18,104 bases of DNA from Nitrosomaritimum sp049414205. Lineage in GTDB: Archaea; Thermoproteota; Nitrososphaeria; Nitrososphaerales; Nitrosopumilaceae. The position numbers were made by a program, and so were the translations under genes. The stretch spans positions 1-18,104 of the forward strand of contig JBMSGE010000013.1 of NCBI GenBank assembly GCA_049414205.1, read 5' to 3'. This document shows positions 1 through 6,552 of this stretch, piece by piece (positions within the stretch are counted from its first letter, which is position 1; each line of letters begins with the position of its first letter). The notes beneath the pieces are model-generated. The model did not search any database, was not told the origin of the DNA, and was given only the letters and a program-made list of their open reading frames with translations.

Positions 1-48
1 AGCATCGTCGCAGTAACTGCAAAATCTAGAGTTATTCCAAGACTTTAG
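1..48 (+). CDS. Possible C-terminal tail of an upstream gene (partial)
   Basis: Reading frame 1 is open from the left edge and ends at a TAG at 46-48, giving 15 residues that end in VIPRL. The other two + frames hit stops within 40 bases. This would place the end of a gene 15 bases from the stop of the convergent gene that follows, which fits the tight packing seen elsewhere. Fifteen residues are too few to recognise a family, and a chance open frame is quite possible. Confidence 0.3.
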   Translation, partial: SIVAVTAKSRVIPRL

Positions 49-63
49 GAATTCACTCTTTTT

Positions 64-696
64 CTATTTTCTTTTTACTAAAGCAATTACTGCAAGTATT
101 ATAGCAGCAGCTGCAATTGATAATCCAAGAATAGCATAGTCATATGCAGCACCATCAGAAGATACTTCTATTCCAGACCCAGATTTTATCGATGAAACAT
201 CTTGTTGTAATGAAGATACTGCACTTTTGAGGGCCGTTACATCCTGATCAGATGAGGAACCACTAGTTGGTGGAAAATCAAGTACTGCAGTTGACTCTAC
301 ATCTTCTATTGGAATATCAATATCTATTGGTGTTCCATTAATTTCTCCTTCAAGATGAATTGAATATGAGCCTGTTTTAGTAGGAATTACGTGAGAAAAG
401 TAATGTCCAGGTCTTGGATCAGATCCAATGTCTAAAACTTTGGTGACACCTCCAAATTTGGCAGTGGCTTGCATATTCTTGAAAGCATTTTTGACTCCTA
501 CTTTTAATCCAGGATTTTCACCGGGTTCAGTAATTTTAAAAACAAAATCATTTCTAAATCCTACAACTGGTGGTTCAACACCCCATCCAACTTCAATTTC
601 ATATTGTTCAACTTCTACTGTTGTGTGAGCAAAAGTTTGTGTGACAAGACCCACAGAGAATAATAAAGCGACAAAACTAATAGTAAGAACTTTCAT
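64..696 (-). CDS. Exported, C-terminally membrane-anchored beta-domain protein
   Basis: This is a 210-residue protein with a hydrophobic signal peptide (about residues 3-23, ending TFA) and a predicted mature N-terminus at His24. A beta-rich domain follows (about 24-135) with a GxxxEPPVVGxRN motif and a HVIPTKTGSY motif, features I recall from exported proteins encoded beside CopC/CopD genes in other prokaryotes. Residues about 152-172 form a short heptad-like helix (VTALKSAVSSLQQDV), and 186-206 is a membrane helix followed by KRK, so the domain should sit outside the cell. I chose the ATG at 694-696 because it puts the signal peptide at the N-terminus; an in-frame upstream ATG at 753 would add 19 unlikely residues. 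It is divergent from the CopC/CopD fusion gene, and the shared promoter region suggests a copper-related job, which is inference. No enzyme motif is visible. Confidence 0.75.
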   Translation of the reverse strand: MKVLTISFVALLFSVGLVTQTFAHTTVEVEQYEIEVGWGVEPPVVGFRNDFVFKITEPGENPGLKVGVKNAFKNMQATAKFGGVTKVLDIGSDPRPGHYFSHVIPTKTGSYSIHLEGEINGTPIDIDIPIEDVESTAVLDFPPTSGSSSDQDVTALKSAVSSLQQDVSSIKSGSGIEVSSDGAAYDYAILGLSIAAAAIILAVIALVKRK

Positions 697-799
697 GGCT
701 ATAATTTCATTATAACATGTTATTATCTTTACGTGAATTGGTACAAATACCAAACAAAATGAAAACTGTTTAAATTATCAAAAATGAGTTGAAAATATA
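697..799. promoter_or_regulatory. Divergent promoter region with two small dyads
   Basis: This gap separates two divergent exported-protein genes. For the + gene, a TTTAAATT box A (about 769-776) lies about 27 bases before the ATG, as for a leaderless transcript. For the - gene, an AT-rich element around 720-727 is at the matching distance from its ATG. Two inverted repeats are visible: a perfect 12-base palindrome ATAACATGTTAT at 712-723, overlapping the - strand TATA position, and TTGGTA-CAAA-TACCAA at 738-753. They could be operators, but the region is AT-rich and no regulator is assigned. Confidence 0.5.
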
Positions 800-3580
800 A
801 TGAAAAAACTGTCCATTATTTTGCTAATCATTGTATCAATATCATTTCCTTATGCTTTAGCTCATCCCTTTACTGATGAAACTAATCCTAGTTCAGCCCA
901 GAATGCGCCTGCTGGAATTACAGAGGTAACGGTAATCTATTCTGAACCAATTGAGATAGAATTTAGTTCCTTGAAAGTTTTTGACAGTAATGGGGACCAA
1001 ATAGACAATAGAGATTCCAAATATTATCTTGGTGAAGGATCTCTTATAGTAACGACTCCGCCTCTTGGAGATGGTGTATACACGGTAACAAGCAAAGTCC
1101 TCTCAAAAGTAGATGGGCATTTGGTTGATGATGCTTTTATTTTTGGAGTGGGTGACGTTACAGTTGATGTTGGGTTAGAAAAACCAAAATCAATTTATGA
1201 AATTTTATTTTTCCCCGAAGCTGGAGCAAGATTCCCTGGATTAGTTGGACAAACTATAGTTTTAGGCGGAATTATTGCATCTATGTTAATTTGGGGAACT
1301 CAAAATAAATCGGTACTAAGAAAAGAAATTGAAAAGGTAGAGATTTTTCACCATGGAAAATTGATGACTTTAACAGGTATTGGATTGATGTTAGTTTTTG
1401 CATCAAATATTGCCATGCTTGCAATTCAAACCCTACGATTAGAGACTTCAGCCTTTGATGCTATACAAACCACTTTTGGTACATCCTGGCTAATTAGGAT
1501 GATAATCACTGTCATTCTTTTGGGAATATGGTTTTGGATGGATAGGAAAAGCCAGATCTCAAAAAAGCATCATATTCCAATGCTTATTTTGTCTCTTGCA
1601 TTAATTGGAACTTCTTCAATGATCGGACATGGAGCTGCTAGTGGGGAAATGGCAGCAGTTGCATTGGATTATGTTCACAATTTGGTTGCAGCAATCTGGA
1701 TTGGAGGAATTATTTATTTTGTATTCACTTTACTTCCTGCACTCTCAAAGTTAGATGGAATGGCAAGAGAAAAAATGTCTCTGGTCATGATACCACGATT
1801 CTCCATTGCCTTTACTATTGCAATTGGAATTGTCATTATTTCTGGTCCAACATTGATGTGGCTTTTAGAAAGTGATGTTGGGATTATTTCTCAATCGATT
1901 TATGGAAAATTAATCATCGCAAAAATTGTCATTGCAGTCATTATGGTGGGCCTTGGTGGGTTTTTTCAATTTAAAGTTCAGAAATCTGGAGAAAATTCAA
2001 TTAATTCAAAATCAATTTCGGTACATAAGAAGCTGAAAAGATCACTGAAGGTTGATGCAGCTCTTGGAATCATTCTATTGGGCGTAGTTGCCCTTTTGGC
2101 AAATGGGACCTTGCCTGCAGGGGAGATTCAAAAAGTTGAAGCCCAAGAAGTAACTTATGATTTTAGAACAATTGAATTCTCTGAAAGTGCAAAATATGAT
2201 ATAGAAATTACACCCTTTACGAGTGGTACAAATTCAATTTTGGTGAAGGTTAGTGATTTTGAAAATAATAGATTGACAGATGCAGAAGAAATCAAAATAA
2301 AAATATCAAACCCTCAACGAAACATATCCCCAATTGAAATACCAATAGAAAAAATTTCGACAGATGAAGATTCACCATCAATGTTTCAAGGAGAATTAAC
2401 ATTTGGTTTCTCAGGAGAATGGCAAACAGAAGTTGAAATCCAAAGATTAGAAAGTGCCAATGAATCTGTATTGATGAATTTACTTGTAAAACCAAGACTA
2501 CCTGATCTGCAAACAGAAATTATTGAATATGAATTCCCAGATACATCAAAGCCACTATTTCCCGTATATGATGGTAAAGACTCCATTTGGATTAGTGATC
2601 CTTCTGCTCCAAGACTTTGGCAATTTTCATTAGAATCTGAAGAATTTACCTCTCATTCTTTTGATGGAACAGTTTCAGCATTTTTGACAATAGATCCCAA
2701 AGGAAGAATATGGTTTAATGATCCTGGACGAAATCAAATTGGATATTATGATCCCCTCGCTTCAGAATTTTCAACTATTACTCTTCCAGAAGTTGCTCCA
2801 GTAATTGATAGAAGCACAACTACCTTTATTCAGTCTGATTTTAATGGAAATATTTGGGTTGTAATTATCAATAAAGATAAAATTTTGAAATACATTCCAG
2901 ATTCTAATTCATTTGAAGAAATTTCACTGAAAAAAGGATCATTGCCGTTTGCTCTTACAATAGACAATGATGGAAAAATATGGTTTACAAAATCAGGTAC
3001 TGGTAGTATTGGATTTATCAATCCTCAAAATAACGAGGTAACTGAATTTTCTGATGACCAACCCCTTCGAGCACCAGAGGCAATGATTGTAGATAAAGAC
3101 AATAATCTTTGGATTGCCGAACACACAGGCGTGGGAATAGTCAAGTTTAACCCAATTTTAGAAACTTTTGAGAGAATTCCTGTTCCAGATCAAGAAGCCC
3201 TTCCATTTGGAATGGCCTTTGATAGATATGACAACATATGGTTTGCTCAACATGTAGTTGATAATATTGCTGCATACGACCCACACAATAATAATTTGAT
3301 AGAAGTTCCAGTTCCTACAGAAACTTCCTTTGTCCAATTTATGACGTCAGACAACAAGAACAATGTTTGGTTTGTTGAACAACAGGGAAATAAACTTGGA
3401 ATGGTAAAAATTACTGAAGTACCTATAACTGCTTCTCAATTACAAACCACAGATAAATTTGAACTAAAATACACTGAACTTGCCTCACCCTTAATTGCTA
3501 TGGGAATTGTTGCAACATCATTATTTTTTGTTAGAAGTGTAAAAGATAAACGAAGATTGAATTCTTTGATTAATTCTTAG
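800..3580 (+). CDS. CopC-CopD fusion with C-terminal Vgb-like beta-propeller
   Basis: This 926-residue protein joins several extracytoplasmic modules to a copper-transport membrane domain. A signal peptide (1-21, ending ALA) precedes a CopC-like domain (22-118) with the Cu(II) ligand set expected of CopC: a mature N-terminal His22, Asp105 and His107 in a DGH motif. A CopD-like membrane domain (about 147-436, roughly eight helices) carries GHGAA (His277) and DYVHN (Asp290, His293) followed by WIGG. Residues about 451-565 look like an extracellular beta-sandwich. Seven repeats marked by [ILV]-W at Trp597, 638, 686, 728, 771, 814 and 857 match a seven-bladed Vgb/NHL-type propeller, and a last helix (about 895-911) anchors the C-terminus. 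CopC binds copper and CopD is thought to move it across the membrane; the propeller's role is unknown. Its stop overlaps the end of the convergent permease gene by 11 bases. Confidence 0.88.
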   Translation: MKKLSIILLIIVSISFPYALAHPFTDETNPSSAQNAPAGITEVTVIYSEPIEIEFSSLKVFDSNGDQIDNRDSKYYLGEGSLIVTTPPLGDGVYTVTSKVLSKVDGHLVDDAFIFGVGDVTVDVGLEKPKSIYEILFFPEAGARFPGLVGQTIVLGGIIASMLIWGTQNKSVLRKEIEKVEIFHHGKLMTLTGIGLMLVFASNIAMLAIQTLRLETSAFDAIQTTFGTSWLIRMIITVILLGIWFWMDRKSQISKKHHIPMLILSLALIGTSSMIGHGAASGEMAAVALDYVHNLVAAIWIGGIIYFVFTLLPALSKLDGMAREKMSLVMIPRFSIAFTIAIGIVIISGPTLMWLLESDVGIISQSIYGKLIIAKIVIAVIMVGLGGFFQFKVQKSGENSINSKSISVHKKLKRSLKVDAALGIILLGVVALLANGTLPAGEIQKVEAQEVTYDFRTIEFSESAKYDIEITPFTSGTNSILVKVSDFENNRLTDAEEIKIKISNPQRNISPIEIPIEKISTDEDSPSMFQGELTFGFSGEWQTEVEIQRLESANESVLMNLLVKPRLPDLQTEIIEYEFPDTSKPLFPVYDGKDSIWISDPSAPRLWQFSLESEEFTSHSFDGTVSAFLTIDPKGRIWFNDPGRNQIGYYDPLASEFSTITLPEVAPVIDRSTTTFIQSDFNGNIWVVIINKDKILKYIPDSNSFEEISLKKGSLPFALTIDNDGKIWFTKSGTGSIGFINPQNNEVTEFSDDQPLRAPEAMIVDKDNNLWIAEHTGVGIVKFNPILETFERIPVPDQEALPFGMAFDRYDNIWFAQHVVDNIAAYDPHNNNLIEVPVPTETSFVQFMTSDNKNNVWFVEQQGNKLGMVKITEVPITASQLQTTDKFELKYTELASPLIAMGIVATSLFFVRSVKDKRRLNSLINS

Positions 3581-4388
3581 ATAATAATCCCAGTGACTTT
3601 ATTCCCATAGTTCCAGCAAACAATCCAATCGATAAAAGTACAATGGTTCCAGCTGGAGTAATATCAAAAATATATGAAATTAAAATTCCTGTTACAACTG
3701 AGAAAATTGAAAAAGATATAGAAATAATTGCCGTGTGTTTAAATCCCTTACCATACATAATTGCAGAAACGTTTGGAATCACAAACAAAGCTGAGATTAA
3801 CAGTACGCCTACAAGTTGAATCGAGGTAACAACAGTTAATCCTGCCATAAATACAATAAGATAGTTAATTTTCTCAACTGGTATACCGCTTACCTTTGCT
3901 TGTTCTTCATTGAATGTAGAATAAAGTAGTTGCCTATACAAAACTAAAACAACAATCAAAATAATTCCTGTTAATGATAAAATCAAAATTGTATCATTTA
4001 CACTTACCAAAAGAATACTGCCAAATAGAAAACTGAAGATATCTATGGTGAATCCTCCTGAAATTCCTATAATTACGAGCCCAACTGCAATTCCTGATGA
4101 TAAAAGAATAGCTACTGAAGCATCCCCTGAAATGTTGAATTTTTCTTTTACTCGTGTAATTATCAAAGCACTTACCAATGAAACACCATAAGCTGTCCAA
4201 AGAGGATACACTCCTGCAAGTAAACCCAATGCAATTCCTCCAAATGAAGAATGAGCTATTGCATCGCCAAACAAAGAGTAACGTCGTAAAACAAGAAACA
4301 ACCCAATAACTGAACAAAGAATGGCTATGGCAACACCAGAGATTAGTGCTCTATGCATGAAACTAAAGGATAAAATTTCAAATGACAT
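3570..4388 (-). CDS. znuB: ABC-3 family metal transporter permease (ZnuB/MntB-like)
   Basis: This 272-residue, almost entirely hydrophobic protein has the helix pattern and motifs of the ABC-3 permease family that imports Zn2+ or Mn2+. The N-terminal FMHRALISGVAIAILCSVIG and the LFGDAIAHSSFGGIALG segment (the family's D-x-[IL]-[AS]-H-[AS] motif, which faces the ATPase) are clear, as is the C-terminal region rich in Gly and Leu. It would form the dimeric membrane channel for the ZnuA-like binding protein and the ZnuC-like ATPase encoded just upstream. Its ATG starts 2 bases after the stop of the ATPase gene, so translation is probably coupled. Its 3' end overlaps the CopC/CopD fusion gene on the other strand by 11 bases. 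Family placement is firm; the metal (Zn, Mn, or another) cannot be read from this subunit. Confidence 0.9.
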   Translation of the reverse strand: MSFEILSFSFMHRALISGVAIAILCSVIGLFLVLRRYSLFGDAIAHSSFGGIALGLLAGVYPLWTAYGVSLVSALIITRVKEKFNISGDASVAILLSSGIAVGLVIIGISGGFTIDIFSFLFGSILLVSVNDTILILSLTGIILIVVLVLYRQLLYSTFNEEQAKVSGIPVEKINYLIVFMAGLTVVTSIQLVGVLLISALFVIPNVSAIMYGKGFKHTAIISISFSIFSVVTGILISYIFDITPAGTIVLLSIGLFAGTMGIKSLGLLSKN

Positions 4389-4390
4389 GA

Positions 4391-5113
4391 TTAATGATGA
4401 TGCATGTGTTCCTGCATTGATGCTTCAGAGTATTGTTTAACCAGTTCATCATTTTCAAAGAATTCATCAGATTCTCCATGAAAGAATAATGTTCTATTTA
4501 GACAAGCAACATGATTTGCAAGTTTGTTTACTGCATCGAGATCATGAGATGACCAAATTATAGTAATTTTTTGTTTAGAATTTAATTCTCGTAAAATGCT
4601 AAAAAACAGATCAATATTTTGCTGATCAATTCCAGTAACTGGTTCATCTAGAATCAAAATTTTAGGATTATTTACTAGGGCTTTTGCAATAAAGACTCGT
4701 TGTAGCTGTCCTCCAGAAAGTTCTCCAATTCGTCTACTACTTAGTTCATGAATCCACAACTGTTGTAAAATTTCATCAATTTTTTTTTCGTTTGAATCTT
4801 TTCGTAAACTCATTTTAACAATGTCACTTACAGTAGCAGGAAAGTTTTTTTCAAAAATGGGTTTTTGAGGAACATACCCTATTTCTTTTAGATAGTCCTT
4901 AGATTTTCTAATATCTTGTCCGAAGAACTTGATGGTTCCATCATATTTGTTATTCAATCCTAGCATTGAGGCAAAGAGAGTGCTTTTTCCTGCGCCATTT
5001 GGTCCAATTATGCCTAAAAAGTCACCTTCCTTAACTGTGAAACTAACATCATCAAGTGCTTTTACATCTGGATACTTTACTGTCAAGTGTTCTATTTCTA
5101 CAACGTTCAACAT
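4391..5113 (-). CDS. znuC: Metal ABC transporter ATP-binding protein (ZnuC-like)
   Basis: This is a 240-residue ABC ATPase with every catalytic motif present: Walker A GPNGAGKST (37-45), Q-loop Gln83 in GYVPQKP, signature LSGGQLQR (132-139), Walker B ILILDEP (152-158) and switch His190. It powers import through the permease encoded directly downstream. The chain ends in HMHHH (236-240), a short histidine tail that could bind metal. The ATG at 5111-5113 is supported by a strong Shine-Dalgarno AAGGAGG (5118-5124) four bases upstream, and it overlaps the end of the binding-protein gene by 7 bases. Gene order binding protein, ATPase, permease, with overlap or 2-base gaps, indicates one operon. 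Confidence 0.93.
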   Translation of the reverse strand: MLNVVEIEHLTVKYPDVKALDDVSFTVKEGDFLGIIGPNGAGKSTLFASMLGLNNKYDGTIKFFGQDIRKSKDYLKEIGYVPQKPIFEKNFPATVSDIVKMSLRKDSNEKKIDEILQQLWIHELSSRRIGELSGGQLQRVFIAKALVNNPKILILDEPVTGIDQQNIDLFFSILRELNSKQKITIIWSSHDLDAVNKLANHVACLNRTLFFHGESDEFFENDELVKQYSEASMQEHMHHH

Positions 5114-6084
5114 AATTCCTCCTTTAGATTTTGAAGATTTTCAGTCATTCTAGAAATGTAGTCTCCTTCACCACCAAATTCAAGAGGAGACAGGATGAGA
5201 ATTTTTCCTCCTATCTCATTAGCAATTACTGTAGAGACTCGAGGATCAATTGTATCTTCTGTGAAAATTATTTTAATATTTAATTCTCTTGCAGTGTTAA
5301 TTACATTTTCCAAAGTTTTTGCAGTAGGTTCTGCATGTGGATCATTTGACGAGATTATGGTGTGTTGTCTTAAATCATATTCATCAGCAAAATAGGAAAA
5401 AGCATCATGAAATGCAATAAAATCACGATTGCATCCTGACAGATCTTTTTTAATTGTTGTATCTAGGAGATCTAATTCATTTTGGTAGTTTTTTGCATTC
5501 GTTTGATAGAAGTCTTTGTTGTTTGGATCAAACTTAGAAAATGAGTCTGCGATGTTTTGGACTTGAGTTTTAGCTAGAACTGGGTTTAACCAAATGTGAG
5601 GGTCACCAGATTCATGTCCATGTTCATCTTCACTTTCATGATTGTCTTCACTTTCATGATTGTCTTCACTTTCATGATTGTCAAGATCTCCCAAAACTTT
5701 CTCTTCAATAATTCCATCACTTGTATCAACTACAATTCCTTGATAATTCAGATCTTCAAGACGGTCAACCCAATTTTCAAATCCTATCCCGTTAATTATG
5801 ATTAAATCTGCTTTTTGCATTTTTTGAACATCTTGAATTGTTGGTTCCCAATCGTGTGGCTCTACACCTTCGGGAACCAATAATTTTACATCTACTTTGT
5901 CCTGTCCAACTTTTTGAGCAAATTCATAGAGAGGATAAAATGATGAAATTGCCTGAATTTTGTTTGAATCATTTTCATCTTGAATTTGTAAACTAGAATC
6001 ACTTGCCCAAACTGAATAGGAGCTTAACGGAATAACAATGGCAATTGCAATTATTGCCATTTTGACTTGATTGTTCACGCACAA
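5107..6084 (-). CDS. znuA: Metal-binding protein of ABC importer (ZnuA-like)
   Basis: This 325-residue protein is a cluster A-I solute-binding protein for Zn2+, Mn2+ or a similar metal. A signal peptide ends near WA27. Metal ligands typical of the family are His77 (EPHDWEP), His163 (PHIWLNP), His226 (AFHDAF) and an acidic residue in TEDTID (Glu276-Asp280). Between the first two lies a His/Asp/Glu-rich loop (about 135-160) made of three exact NHESED repeats, a feature of zinc-type binding proteins. Cys218 and the C-terminal Cys325 may form the disulfide seen in related proteins. There is no lipobox. No ATG lies at the usual place: the frame opens with TTG (6084), then GTG (6078) and ATG (6060). 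A TATA-like element centred near 6111 predicts a leaderless start near 6085, favouring TTG or GTG. The protein heads the znuA-znuC-znuB operon. Confidence 0.9.
   Translation of the reverse strand: MCVNNQVKMAIIAIAIVIPLSSYSVWASDSSLQIQDENDSNKIQAISSFYPLYEFAQKVGQDKVDVKLLVPEGVEPHDWEPTIQDVQKMQKADLIIINGIGFENWVDRLEDLNYQGIVVDTSDGIIEEKVLGDLDNHESEDNHESEDNHESEDEHGHESGDPHIWLNPVLAKTQVQNIADSFSKFDPNNKDFYQTNAKNYQNELDLLDTTIKKDLSGCNRDFIAFHDAFSYFADEYDLRQHTIISSNDPHAEPTAKTLENVINTARELNIKIIFTEDTIDPRVSTVIANEIGGKILILSPLEFGGEGDYISRMTENLQNLKEELC
5627..5680 (-). repeat. Three exact 18-base tandem repeats in znuA
   Basis: The unit TCTTCACTTTCATGATTG (+ strand) occurs three times without a mismatch at 5627-5644, 5645-5662 and 5663-5680. 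On the coding strand it encodes three copies of NHESED in the histidine-rich metal-capture loop. Exact identity at third codon positions points to recent slippage or duplication, so the copy number may vary between strains. Confidence 0.9.
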
Positions 6085-6168
6085 ATTTCATGAGAATTAT
6101 TAATAAATTTATAAATTCTTAATAATTTTAATTGCTAAACTTATAAGATAATTAATAACATTAGGCAT
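6085..6168. promoter_or_regulatory. Divergent znuA / nikR-like promoter with dyad operator candidate
   Basis: The + gene has a box A (CTTATAAG, 6140-6147) about 25 bases before its ATG, so its mRNA is probably leaderless. For the - gene, AATTTATAAATT (6106-6117) is placed for a start near 6085. Around this TATA element, perfect 9-base arms AATTATTAA (6095-6103) and TTAATAATT (6119-6127) form an inverted repeat with nearly the same centre. A repressor sitting here would block znuA transcription. The half-site centres are 24 bases apart, roughly like operators of tetrameric NikR proteins. The region is extremely AT-rich, so chance symmetry is a real alternative. Confidence 0.5.
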
Positions 6169-6552
6169 ATGCCGATAGTTTCCATTTCACTAAATGAAGA
6201 AATTCTTACAGAATTAGATAAACTCCAAAAATCTATGGGGTTTTCAGGTAGGTCTGAGGCAATCAGGGCAGGAATTAGGTCATTTGTTTCTGAAGAAAAA
6301 CAGAAATCAGATTTGTCTGGAAATATTCATGCAATATTACTTGTTGTTCACAATGATCAGTTTGATCATATTGTATCAGGAATTACTCATAACTTTGAGG
6401 ATCTTATTACAACGCACCTTCACAGTAAGATTGAGAAAGAAAAGTGTATGGAGTTGTTTTTGATTGATGGAGATGCTGAAAAAGTATCTACAATGACTAG
6501 AGACTTTCAGACAAACAAAAACATGGATACTGTAAGACTAGTTGCACTGTAG
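6169..6552 (+). CDS. NikR-like metal-responsive transcriptional regulator
   Basis: This 127-residue protein has the NikR layout. Residues 1-45 form a ribbon-helix-helix DNA-binding domain (beta strand VSISL, then GFSGRSEAIRAGIRSF), and residues 50-127 form an ACT-like tetramerisation and metal-binding domain. Candidate ligands are His74, His83, His85 and Cys93 in THLHSKIEKEKCMELFLIDGD. E. coli NikR uses His76, His87, His89 and Cys95; here the first gap is two shorter and the HxH-to-Cys gap two longer, so coordination could differ. It lies head to head with the znuACB-type operon, so it most likely controls that importer and possibly itself. Whether the inducing metal is nickel, zinc or another is not decided by the sequence. 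The stop abuts the next gene's stop with no intervening base. Confidence 0.85.
   Translation: MPIVSISLNEEILTELDKLQKSMGFSGRSEAIRAGIRSFVSEEKQKSDLSGNIHAILLVVHNDQFDHIVSGITHNFEDLITTHLHSKIEKEKCMELFLIDGDAEKVSTMTRDFQTNKNMDTVRLVAL

Noticed and set aside
64..753. Start at the upstream ATG 753 for the exported protein
   Set aside because: It would place 19 extra residues before an otherwise perfect signal peptide and overlap the predicted promoter.
3994..4317. 107-codon ORF on the - strand
   Set aside because: It is an alternative frame wholly inside the permease gene, rich in Cys/Trp/Phe as expected for an out-of-frame read of hydrophobic codons.
5627..5680. CRISPR-like tandem repeat
   Set aside because: The 18-mers are directly adjacent with no spacers and keep the znuA reading frame.
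5596..5805. Repeat-bearing + strand ORF with TFMIVF units
   Set aside because: It is only the antisense reading of the NHESED-coding tandem repeat in znuA.
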